Source: CAYTED01 sp964404075 (GTDB taxonomy: Bacteria > Patescibacteriota > Minisyncoccia > Moranbacterales > UBA1568). Taken from it: a stretch of DNA of 43,902 nucleotides. The stretch covers positions 1 through 43,902 of the forward strand of contig CAYOIM010000002.1 of assembly GCA_964404075.1 (NCBI GenBank), read 5' to 3'. Positions within the stretch are counted from its first letter, which is position 1; every line of letters begins with the position of its first letter. Of this stretch, positions 31,199 to 38,339 are shown one piece after another. The notes beneath the pieces are model-generated. The model saw only the letters and a list, made by a program, of their open reading frames with translations. It was not told the origin of the DNA and did no database searches. The translations under genes and the position numbers were made by a program.

Positions 31199-32062
31199 AT
31201 GATCAATCAGAAAAAATTTGACATGCCTCACGGGACGGACATCGCCTGGTGTCCGGGATGCGGGAACTTCCCGATCCTGAATATCCTGAAGACCGCGCTC
31301 GCGGATCTCGGATATTCGCCGGAGCAGGTGGTGCTCGTCTCGGGTATCGGACAGGCGGCCAAGACCCCGCATTATGTGAAAACCCATGTCTTCAACGGGC
31401 TCCATGGACGATCCCTTCCGGCGGCGACGGCGATCAAACTCTCGAATCCAAAGCTGAAAGTCATCGCTGAGTCGGGAGATGGCGATACATACGGCGAGGG
31501 GGGCAATCATTTCATGCATACGATCCGTCGCAATCCCGGAATCCTCAATATCGTGCACAATAACATGATCTACGGGCTGACGAAGGGGCAGGCATCGCCG
31601 ACTTCGCAGAAGGGTTTGCAGACACCAGTGCAGGTGAATGGCGTCGTCATGGAGCCGTTTAATCCGATCGCGGTCGCGATTGCCCTCGGTGCGTCATTCG
31701 TCGCCCGGGCGAATGCGGGCAATGTCGCGCAGGCGATACAGATATTCAAGCAGGCGCTCGCGTGGGAGCATGGCTACGCGCTCATCGATGTGTTTCAGCC
31801 ATGCGTCGTCTTCAACAAGATCAACACCTATCAGTGGTTCAGTGGTAATACCTACATGCTCGATGAGACATCCTATGATCCTACAGATCGTCTGAAAGCG
31901 ATGGAACTCGCCTTTGCTACCGACAAGATGCCACTCGGTGTCATTTATTCCAATCCGGAGCGCGAACCGTACGAGTCCCTCGTGCGCTCATCGGATGCAC
32001 CGCTCTATAAGCAAGAGTTTGATGAACAAGCATTCTCTGGTTTGTTGAAATCCTTTGCGTAA
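31199..32062 (+). CDS. 2-oxoacid:ferredoxin oxidoreductase beta subunit
   Basis: The 287-aa subunit binds thiamine pyrophosphate and an Fe-S cluster. Motifs: WCPGCGNFPIL (cluster/TPP region), GRSLPAATAIKLSNP, GDGDTYGEGGNHFMHTIRRN (TPP-Mg motif GDGD...N) and the YGLTKGQASPTS loop. CVVFNKINTYQWF follows, with a further conserved cysteine. The length fits the KorB family (about 280-300 aa). It starts 92 bases after the alpha subunit, across an AT-rich spacer. Confidence 0.92.
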   Translation: MINQKKFDMPHGTDIAWCPGCGNFPILNILKTALADLGYSPEQVVLVSGIGQAAKTPHYVKTHVFNGLHGRSLPAATAIKLSNPKLKVIAESGDGDTYGEGGNHFMHTIRRNPGILNIVHNNMIYGLTKGQASPTSQKGLQTPVQVNGVVMEPFNPIAVAIALGASFVARANAGNVAQAIQIFKQALAWEHGYALIDVFQPCVVFNKINTYQWFSGNTYMLDETSYDPTDRLKAMELAFATDKMPLGVIYSNPEREPYESLVRSSDAPLYKQEFDEQAFSGLLKSFA

Positions 32063-32083
32063 AACTTTTTTCTTGTTCTGCGC

Positions 32084-32166
32084 AAGCGGTCGTTCCCCTC
32101 TCAATGTTGGTACACACTTTTTGAAATGCGAGAGCGGTTGTTCCGCTTCTTGAGCGGTGCAACCGC
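32084..32166 (+). repeat. truncated and complete hairpin-family palindromes after korB
   Basis: A half element (AAGCGGTCGTTCCCCTC, 32084-32101) stands before unrelated bases. A complete copy at 32132-32166 reads AGCGGTTGTTCCGCT, loop, AGCGGTGCAACCGCT, with TTGAAA/TTTCAA arms. The truncated copy resembles the efp copy (CCCCT form). Confidence 0.7.
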
Positions 32167-32193
32167 TGTTTCAATTCTGAAATAAATCTTTCT

Positions 32194-32372
32194 CCTTACT
32201 TTTCTTTGTCCGCAAAGAAAAGTAACCAAAGAAACTCTCTCCTGCGACAACAATCGAGAAATTCATCGACTCATCTGATGGAAGCTCCTCAGTGGCGCTT
32301 TGCTTCCTCCTGTGAGGAGCTTCTCTCCTGTATGAGTCGTGAATTTCTAGCGATTCTTATCGCGCAGAGACC
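32194..32372 (-). ncRNA. structured dispersed element, copy 2
   Basis: The 179-bp inverse copy of 23580-23760 lies between the convergent korB and sufT genes. Stems are AGAAATTC..CGACTCAT with ATGAGTCG..GAATTTCT, an inner AGCTCCTCA/TGAGGAGCT, and a hairpin TTACTTTTCTTTG/CAAAGAAAAGTAA. Together with the hairpin-family copies it fills the 378-base gap between the genes. Confidence 0.6.
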
Positions 32373-32440
32373 TCGGGATCGAGCGAGAGGATATGGATAG
32401 AAAAAGACTAGAGAAATCTAGCCTTTTTTACTCCTTACTC

Positions 32441-32761
32441 TTAATTCCAGCCAAGTCTCGCTTTGGCTTCGTCGGTCATCTTGCTCGGGTCCCAGGGGGG
32501 ATCGAATGTGAGCTCGATCTTCACCTCATTCACTTCGGGGATTTCCATGAGGTGGTTCTCGATATCTTTTTGTATGACCGGGAAAAGGGGACACCCCATG
32601 GTGGTGAGCGTCATCCTGATATGGGCGATGCCTTCTTTGGAAAGCGAGGTTTCATAAATCAGCCCGAGATCGACAAGCGAGACGCCGAGTTCGGGATCTT
32701 TGACCTTCTTCAGTTGGATGAGCATTTCTGATTGAAGAGTTGTCGTTGTTTTTTTGGTCAT
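32441..32761 (-). CDS. sufT: MIP18/DUF59 family Fe-S assembly protein (SufT-like)
   Basis: This 106-aa protein has the DUF59/PaaD-like fold: LKKVKDPELGVSLVDLGLIYE, then RMTLTTMGCPLFPVI with the conserved cysteine, and ELTFDPPWDPSKMTDEAKARLG. In other bacteria such proteins help load Fe-S clusters onto target enzymes. It is the last gene of the SUF cluster. I chose the ATG at 32761 over one further upstream because the family text begins after it. Confidence 0.88.
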   Translation of the reverse strand: MTKKTTTTLQSEMLIQLKKVKDPELGVSLVDLGLIYETSLSKEGIAHIRMTLTTMGCPLFPVIQKDIENHLMEIPEVNEVKIELTFDPPWDPSKMTDEAKARLGWN

Positions 32762-32855
32762 AATCGTAGTGGATGAAGAATCTAGAATCAAGAATGAAGA
32801 ATAGAGATTCTTTTTGTTCTTGATTCATGATTCTTAATTCCAGATTCCTCGGGAA
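32762..32855. repeat. AT-rich inverted-word spacer between ferredoxin and sufT genes
   Basis: GAATCAAGAA near 32780 is matched by TTCTTGATTC near 32816, with further GAATC/GATTC words around them. No gene. Confidence 0.5.
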
Positions 32856-33125
32856 TTATTCCGGGAACACCTTCTCGCCCTTCTCATTCTTCACGATGAT
32901 CGCGGCGACGGGGCATGCCCGTGCGGCGGAGAGTATCGTCTCGTTATCATCCTGATCGACGGTCGAGAGGATGACCGCCTTGCCATTCGCGTCGAGTCCG
33001 AAGGTGTTCGGGGCGATGGCGGTACATGGTGCGGCGCCGATACAGGCATTCTGATCGACTTCTACCGTCCAACCGCTCGCGAGGGTAATTGGGCCGGCGG
33101 GCATTCCTTCGTCTTTCACTGACAT
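32856..33125 (-). CDS. single-cluster ferredoxin, probable 3Fe-4S type
   Basis: The 89-aa protein resembles small monocluster ferredoxins (VEVDQNACIG, CTAIAPNTFGLD, ARACPVAAI). Only three cysteines are present (Cys28, Cys34, Cys71); the second position of CxxCxxC is Ala31. Such proteins usually carry a [3Fe-4S] cluster. It follows sufU by four bases and can be an electron donor for, or a product of, the SUF machinery. It may also serve the 2-oxoacid oxidoreductase. Confidence 0.85.
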   Translation of the reverse strand: MSVKDEGMPAGPITLASGWTVEVDQNACIGAAPCTAIAPNTFGLDANGKAVILSTVDQDDNETILSAARACPVAAIIVKNEKGEKVFPE

Positions 33126-33129
33126 AGTG

Positions 33130-33498
33130 TTACATCTTACTATTTAATGATTTTTGAAAAGTTTCGAGAGCGAGAAGCGCGCATTTGAGACGGGTGAGAG
33201 AAAGTTCTATCCCGAGGAGATCGAGCAACTCCTCCTTTCTCACGCCTTTTGCTTCAGAGACGGACTTTCCTTTGAGGAATTCGGTCAGGATCGAAGCGGA
33301 TGCCTGCGAGATGGCGCAACCCGATCCCTGGAACCTTACCTCCCCGATTATATCATTTTTTATGAGAAGCTGCATCTCGAGGCTGTCTCCGCAAGTCGGA
33401 TTATTGGCAGTCGCAAGGTGAGTCGGTGCATCCAAAACCCCTTGGTTCCGGGGGTTCCGATAGTGATCGAGGATAAGTTGTTGATAAATAGTATCCAT
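33130..33498 (-). CDS. sufU: Fe-S scaffold/sulfur-transfer protein SufU (IscU-like)
   Basis: The 122-aa protein has the three conserved cysteines (Cys36 in NPTCGD, Cys61 in GSGCAIS, Cys106 in RLKCALL) and Asp38. In Firmicutes SufU is a zinc-dependent sulfur acceptor for SufS; the position right after sufS fits this. The start MDTIYQQLILDHYRNPRN is the family standard. Confidence 0.92.
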   Translation of the reverse strand: MDTIYQQLILDHYRNPRNQGVLDAPTHLATANNPTCGDSLEMQLLIKNDIIGEVRFQGSGCAISQASASILTEFLKGKSVSEAKGVRKEELLDLLGIELSLTRLKCALLALETFQKSLNSKM

Positions 33499-33601
33499 AA
33501 GAATGTAATGTCAAAATCCAAATTTCAAATGCCAAATCAATGATAAAAGTTCAAAACTTAAAATTGAGTCATTTGAATATTTGGATTTGATTTGGCATTT
33601 T
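33499..33601. repeat. AT-rich spacer with exact 14-bp inverted words
   Basis: AAATGCCAAATCAA (33527-33540) is an exact complement of TTGATTTGGCATTT (33587-33600). It lies between sufS and sufU and can form a hairpin in the operon RNA. Confidence 0.65.
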
Positions 33602-34816
33602 TTATTTGAGTTTTTGATTTATTATTGATTGAGAATATTTTACCTCCTCAATCAATTGGTCTATATCTTCTTCCGTCGTATAGATGCCGAAACTCACCCG
33701 TGCCGTAGCGGGGAGCCCGAGGGCTCGGTGGAGAGGCGACGCGCAGTGCTCACCGGCACGGATGCAGATATTTTTCTCTCCGAGGATTTCTGCGAGATCA
33801 TGCGGATGAATATCTTTTATTGTGAATGAAATGAGCGCGGATCGTTTCATAGAGTCCTTTGGTCCGAGGATACGAATATTTTTTCCGAACGAATCTTCGA
33901 GTTGTTTCCTCGCGGTGGTGGTGATTTGTCTATCATGCTCGCGAATGTTTTCAAGCCCGATGCTGTCGATGAAATCGATCGCCGCACCGAGACCGATGGC
34001 GCCCGAGATATTCGGCGTTCCCGCTTCGAAACGGTAGGGGATTTCGCGATACTCGGAGAGAGGAGAACAGGAGTCGATCACCATGCCGCCACCGAAAGTG
34101 ACGGGTGGGAGCGTTTCGAGAATCTCTCTTTTCCCGTAGAGGACGCCGATGCCGGTCGGTCCATACGCCTTGTGTCCGGAGAATGCGATGAAGTCCGCAT
34201 CCCACGCCCATGCATCGATCGCGATATGTCCTACCGTCTGCGCCGCATCGACGAGGGTGATGATGTGATGATTTTTTTCCTTCGCGAGATGGATGATGTC
34301 CGCAATGGAATTGATGCCTCCCGTGACATTGGAAATTGCCGTGAAAGCAAGGATACGAGTATGCTCGTCGATGAGTGCCAAGAGACCCTCGATATCAATG
34401 AGACCCTCATTGGTCGCGGGAGCGATTCGGAATTCGATGTTTTTCGTCCGCGCGAGTTCTTTCCAGGGGAGGAAATTGGAGTGGTGTTCGAGTTCGGTCA
34501 CGACGATATTATCTCCTTCTTGGATGGACGCGGAGAGGAGTTGCGCGGCGAGATTGATGCTTCCCGTCGTTCCGGAGGTGAAGATGATTTCGTTGGGCGA
34601 TGCTTGGATGAACGATGCCACTTTTTTCCTCGAGGTTTCGAAGGCGAGCGTCGCTTGTTCGGCGAGGGGGTAGAGACCGCGACCGATATTCGCAGAGTAC
34701 GACTCCTCGTATTCCCGCTCGGCCGAAAGAACCGATTCCGGTTTGAGGGAAGTCGCCGCCGAATCGAGATAGACGAGACCCTCCTGTCGTTCGAATATGG
34801 GGAAATGAGATTTCAT
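33602..34816 (-). CDS. sufS: cysteine desulfurase SufS
   Basis: The 404-aa PLP enzyme mobilises sulfur from cysteine. It shows YLDSAATSLKP, FTSGTTGSINLA, TELEHHSNFLPW, the PLP lysine in FSGHKAYGPTG, and the active-site cysteine in RAGEHCASPLHRALG (type II loop). The ATG at 34816 is the natural start; upstream in-frame sequence to 35125 is antisense-like noise over the SufD-like gene. It follows that gene by ten bases. Confidence 0.95.
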   Translation of the reverse strand: MKSHFPIFERQEGLVYLDSAATSLKPESVLSAEREYEESYSANIGRGLYPLAEQATLAFETSRKKVASFIQASPNEIIFTSGTTGSINLAAQLLSASIQEGDNIVVTELEHHSNFLPWKELARTKNIEFRIAPATNEGLIDIEGLLALIDEHTRILAFTAISNVTGGINSIADIIHLAKEKNHHIITLVDAAQTVGHIAIDAWAWDADFIAFSGHKAYGPTGIGVLYGKREILETLPPVTFGGGMVIDSCSPLSEYREIPYRFEAGTPNISGAIGLGAAIDFIDSIGLENIREHDRQITTTARKQLEDSFGKNIRILGPKDSMKRSALISFTIKDIHPHDLAEILGEKNICIRAGEHCASPLHRALGLPATARVSFGIYTTEEDIDQLIEEVKYSQSIINQKLK

Positions 34817-34826
34817 AGGGGAGTTT

Positions 34827-35366
34827 TTATGGCTGACGATGAATGAGGATATCCTTCTGAAATCCTTCCGCGATGAGTTGTACGGCAGCCGCTCTCGATA
34901 TGCCGCGGCTCGCCAGGGCGAAGATCTGCTCTTCCTTGGGGGCGCTCGTGGTGGCGGCATGGTGGCAGATGACTTCCTGATTGAGGATTTCGAGTATGGG
35001 ATTCGTTTCGACGCTCGCAGTAGAAGAGAGGAGGAGGTTGCGATTCTCCTGGGAGGCGATCGTTCCCGTCGCCTTCTTTTCGATACGGATCGTTCCGCGA
35101 TAGGAAAATGATGACGAATCGTCAAGGACGGACTTCACGAGTGCGCTCGACTTCGTGTGTGGAGCGTGGTGGTATTGGGTGATGTTGAGGGCGTGTTGGT
35201 CATCATTTTCCCCCGTATAGAGGGCATAGATTCGTGCTTCGGCTCCCGGCGCACCGAGCTTGAATGTGATCTCGCCGGAGCGATTGAACAGGAAGAAAAT
35301 TCTCTTCTCATTTGCTTTGAGAGAATATATGGTTCGTGTGTCAGTTGTGATGTCTGTAAAAATCAT
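34827..35366 (-). CDS. short SufD-like SufBD-family protein
   Basis: At 179 aa this is less than half the usual SufD length. Only the last part of the beta-helix core (FKLGAPGAEARIYALYTGENDDQ, SALVKSVLDDSSSFSYRGTIRIEKKATG) and the C-terminal helical part (PILEILNQEVICHHAATTSAPKEEQIFALASRGISR) are kept. It probably pairs with SufB in a SufBC2D-like complex. The stop and start are clean, so I read it as a reduced but functional SufD rather than a pseudogene. Confidence 0.8.
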   Translation of the reverse strand: MIFTDITTDTRTIYSLKANEKRIFFLFNRSGEITFKLGAPGAEARIYALYTGENDDQHALNITQYHHAPHTKSSALVKSVLDDSSSFSYRGTIRIEKKATGTIASQENRNLLLSSTASVETNPILEILNQEVICHHAATTSAPKEEQIFALASRGISRAAAVQLIAEGFQKDILIHRQP

Positions 35367-35489
35367 ACATTTTATAATGTCAAAATCCAAATACCAAATA
35401 TCAAATTAATTTCAAATACATTAATGTCAAAAGGTATCATTCATTTGAGTTTATGATTTGATTTGATATTTGAAATTTGAGTTTTGATA
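35367..35489. repeat. AT-rich inverted-word spacer between sufB and the sufD-like gene
   Basis: AAATATCAAATTAATTTCAAAT-type words answer GATTTGATATTTGAAATTTG. Long but imperfect pairing. No gene. Confidence 0.45.
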
Positions 35490-36896
35490 TTATCCAACTG
35501 AGCCTTCCATCTCCATGTTGATGAGCCGATTCAGCTCGATGGTGTATTCGAAGGGGATTTCTTTCGTGACCGGTTCGATGAATCCGTTGACGAGGAGAGC
35601 GCGTGCGTCATTGTCAGAAATGCCACGGGAGTTGAGATAGAAGAGCTTGTCGGCATCGATGCGACAGGCCGATGCCTCATGTTCGACGATCGCACTGCTC
35701 TCTTGGATACGCATGAGCGGATAGGTGTCGGACCTCGAGAGCGGATCGAGGATGAGCGCATCGCAGGCGACGGAGGATCTCGCATTGGTCGCGCCCTTTC
35801 CGATATGGACGATGCCCCGATACGAAGTGACGCCACCATCCTTGCTGATGGATTTCGAGACGACGCGGGAGGTCGTGTCCGAGGCGAGGTGTATCATCTT
35901 CGCACCCGTATCCTGTGATTGGTGTTTTCCGGCATACGCGATGGAGAGCATTTCTCCTCGTGCACCTTTTCCGGCGAGGTAGACGGCCGGATATTTCATG
36001 GTCACACCGGATCCGATATTGCAATCCACCCACTCCATGATGGCATTCTCTTCGGCGCGCGCTCTCTTGGTCACGAGGTTGTAGATATTCTTGCTCCAAT
36101 TCTGCACGGTCGTATACCTGACGCGTGCGTTCTTCTTCACGATGATCTCGACGACGGCCGCATGGAGGGAGGCGGTGGCATAGATGGGGGCGGTGCACCC
36201 TTCGGTGTAGTGGAGGAAGCTCCCTTCATCGGCGATGATGAGCGTTCGTTCGAACTGTCCGAATCGTTCCGCGTTGATACGGAAATACGCCTGGAGCGGG
36301 AGATCGATCTTCACATTCTTCGGGACATAGATGAACGATCCTCCCGACCAGACGGCTGAATTCAGTGCGGCGAATGTGTTGTCATGCGCGGGGATGAGCG
36401 TGCCGAAATATTCGCGGACGAGCCTCGGGTGTTTCCGGACGGCAGTATCCATATCGCAGAAGATGACCCCCTTTTTTTTGAGATCCTTCCGGACGCTTTC
36501 ATAGACGACCTCGCTCTCATACTGGGCGGAAACACCGGCGAGGAAGTCCCGCTCAGCCTCGGGAACGCCGATGCGGTCGTAGGTTTCCTTGATTTCATCG
36601 GGGAGATCTTTCCAGGAAGAAACGCTCTCCTTCGTCGCTTTGAGGTAGTAGGTGATGTCGGCGAAATCGATGTTCGAGAGATCCGGTCCGAAGGAGGGGA
36701 GGGGCTTTTTTTTGAAGAGATCGAAGGCGGCGAGTCTCTTTTCGAGCATCCACCCCGGCTCTCGCTTGGCATGCGAAATATCGCTCACTGTTTTTTTCGT
36801 GAGGCCGCGTTTTGTCCTCTCGACGGACAGCTCCTTCATGGCGAAACCGTATTTGTAGTCGAAGTCGATATTTTGTGACTGCTTTTTTTTGAACAT
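35490..36896 (-). CDS. sufB: Fe-S assembly scaffold SufB
   Basis: The 468-aa protein is full length. The family text includes DFADITYYLKATKESVSSWKDLPDEIKETYDRIG, the FIYVPKNVKIDLPLQAYFRIN core, EGCTAPIY with the conserved cysteine, and HEASACRIDADKLFYLNSRGI near the C-terminus. SufB forms the scaffold with SufC and SufD. I preferred the ATG at 36896 over one at 36914. Confidence 0.96.
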   Translation of the reverse strand: MFKKKQSQNIDFDYKYGFAMKELSVERTKRGLTKKTVSDISHAKREPGWMLEKRLAAFDLFKKKPLPSFGPDLSNIDFADITYYLKATKESVSSWKDLPDEIKETYDRIGVPEAERDFLAGVSAQYESEVVYESVRKDLKKKGVIFCDMDTAVRKHPRLVREYFGTLIPAHDNTFAALNSAVWSGGSFIYVPKNVKIDLPLQAYFRINAERFGQFERTLIIADEGSFLHYTEGCTAPIYATASLHAAVVEIIVKKNARVRYTTVQNWSKNIYNLVTKRARAEENAIMEWVDCNIGSGVTMKYPAVYLAGKGARGEMLSIAYAGKHQSQDTGAKMIHLASDTTSRVVSKSISKDGGVTSYRGIVHIGKGATNARSSVACDALILDPLSRSDTYPLMRIQESSAIVEHEASACRIDADKLFYLNSRGISDNDARALLVNGFIEPVTKEIPFEYTIELNRLINMEMEGSVG

Positions 36897-37012
36897 AGTG
36901 AATATCATTTTCAATGATCAATTTCCAATTTTCATTGAATTTTCAAATCGAGAATGTTTCAAAAATTGATTCATTGTACATTGATTGAAAATTGAAAAAT
37001 GGGAATTGAAAA
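36897..37012. repeat. AT-rich inverted-word spacer between sufC and sufB
   Basis: CAATTTCCAATTTTCATTGA-type words pair with the later TTGAAAATTGAAAAATGGG stretch. No gene or promoter is evident. Confidence 0.5.
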
Positions 37013-37723
37013 TTATTTCTCGAATCCTTCCCGGAATACTTCCTTCACCATCGTCGGATCACCGATTCTTTCGAAGGCACCATCCTTCATGACGATGACT
37101 ACATCGGGTTTCAGGATGGAGAGAAGTTTCTCGGAATGAGTGATGATGAGTGTCGTACGATCCGTTGATTTGGAAGCGAGGAGGAGCTTGCCGATTTTCT
37201 TCACGGCATCGATGTCCGCACCGCTGTCGATCTCGTCGAGGATGAGGAATCGCGGGGCATACATGAGTGCCTGGAGCGCTTCGAGTTTCTTTTTCTCCCC
37301 GCCGGAAAAATCTTCGTTCATGGAACGGGTGAGGTGATCGGTCGTTAGGCCGAGCGTTTGCGCCAACGCGATGGCGCGCTCCCGCACCGCGAGGGGATCG
37401 CCCTCCCATTCGAATTTCAATCGGAAGAGGTCGAATGCGGAGACGCCGGGGAGTGGCAGGGGGTTTTGGAATGAGAGGAAGATGCCGAGAGCGCTCCGTT
37501 TCTCCGGCGCGAGCGCGTCGATGCGTTTCCCGTCGAAGAGGATCTGCGATCCTGGTTTCAGCGTATACCCCGGATGTCCGGCGATGGCGTGCGCGAGCGT
37601 CGATTTCCCGGCGCCGTTTTGACCGAAGAGGGCGTAGGTCTTTCCTTTTTCGAAAGGGAACGAAACATTGTTGATGATGCGTTTCCCGTCCGCCGTCACG
37701 GTGAGCTTTTTCAGTTCAAGCAT
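37013..37723 (-). CDS. sufC: Fe-S assembly ATPase SufC
   Basis: The 236-aa ABC-type ATPase works with SufB/D. Walker A GQNGAGKST (34-42), the Q-loop FLSFQNPLPLPGVS, signature FSGGEKKKLEALQ, Walker B FLILDEIDSG and the switch ITHSEKLL are intact. The start MLELKKLTVTADGKRI is the family standard; upstream in-frame sequence is spacer. Confidence 0.96.
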   Translation of the reverse strand: MLELKKLTVTADGKRIINNVSFPFEKGKTYALFGQNGAGKSTLAHAIAGHPGYTLKPGSQILFDGKRIDALAPEKRSALGIFLSFQNPLPLPGVSAFDLFRLKFEWEGDPLAVRERAIALAQTLGLTTDHLTRSMNEDFSGGEKKKLEALQALMYAPRFLILDEIDSGADIDAVKKIGKLLLASKSTDRTTLIITHSEKLLSILKPDVVIVMKDGAFERIGDPTMVKEVFREGFEK

Positions 37724-37777
37724 AATTATGTGAATAACCAATAAACCAAAACCCAATAACTAAATAATAATCAAATT
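37724..37777. repeat. AT-rich spacer between rrf2 and sufC
   Basis: AATAACCAATAAACCAAAACC-type words. A TTGGTGATTGGTGATTG stretch lies across the end of rrf2. Short; no gene. Confidence 0.35.
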
Positions 37778-38242
37778 TCAATAACCAATTACATCTTTTT
37801 GTATTTTTTGTATCTTGGAATTTGGTGATTGGTGATTGCTGGCAGGTTGGGAAATAAGATCAGATATGGTTATGGCGGAAAATGTTTGTATAATCTTGGA
37901 GTTGAGTAATCGCCATGCCAGGTTGGTTTGGCAGTGGGTGAGTTTCGGATAGGGGGATTCCGCGGATATTTTCGGCGGAGTGAACGGAGCGATTTCGCCA
38001 TCGAGCGCGCGGATCACTTCCCAAACGGAGATGGATCTGGTGTCGCGATCGAGGGCATACCCTCCGGAAGCGCCTTTTTCCGAAGAAATAATCCCGGATT
38101 TTTTCAATTGCTGGAGGATTTTTTGCAGGTAATCTTCGGGCAGGTTTTCTTCACGGGCGAGCGCATGGGCCGATATTTCGCCGAAATGGGCGATCCCGAC
38201 AATCGCCCGGAGTCCATAATAAGCCTTTTTTGATATTTTCAT
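37778..38242 (-). CDS. Rrf2-family regulator of the SUF operon
   Basis: The 154-aa protein has the Rrf2 winged helix: MKISKKAYYGLRAIVGIAHF, ENLPEDYLQKILQQLKKSGIISSEKGASGGYALDRD. The Fe-S sensing region holds one cysteine (Cys104, LTHCQTNLAW), while IscR uses three cysteines and a histidine. A cluster could be held with other ligands, or sensing may differ. The last ~20 residues are encoded by AT-rich spacer-like DNA (SNHQSPNSKIQKIQKD). Its gene leads the operon and its own operator lies just upstream. Confidence 0.9.
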   Translation of the reverse strand: MKISKKAYYGLRAIVGIAHFGEISAHALAREENLPEDYLQKILQQLKKSGIISSEKGASGGYALDRDTRSISVWEVIRALDGEIAPFTPPKISAESPYPKLTHCQTNLAWRLLNSKIIQTFSAITISDLISQPASNHQSPNSKIQKIQKDVIGY

Positions 38243-38247
38243 ATATT

Positions 38248-38262
38248 GGACTAAATTAGTCC
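38248..38262 (-). promoter_or_regulatory. IscR type-1-like operator
   Basis: GGACTAAATTAGTCC is a perfect palindrome around a central A/T base pair. The core GACT-A-AAT-T-AGTC and the flanking ATA/TAT match the E. coli IscR type-1 pattern. It overlaps the transcription start region of the SUF promoter, so the Rrf2 protein probably represses its own operon. Confidence 0.75.
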
Positions 38263-38263
38263 T

Positions 38264-38292
38264 ATATTACGATATGGAAGGGATGATGTCAA
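38264..38292 (-). promoter_or_regulatory. near-consensus promoter of the SUF operon
   Basis: On the minus strand, TTGACA (38292-38287), a 17-base spacer and TAATAT (38269-38264). This is the best sigma70-like promoter in the window. The operator starts two bases downstream of the -10 box. Confidence 0.8.
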
Positions 38293-38339
38293 GCGGGTCG
38301 CCTTGATTGTTGGTGGAAGTCGGAGTAGAATCAACTCCT

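Noticed and set aside
34817..35125. N-terminal extension of SufS (about 100 Arg/Ser-rich residues)
   Set aside because: The extension is antisense-frame noise over the SufD-like gene. SufS homology begins at the ATG at 34816.
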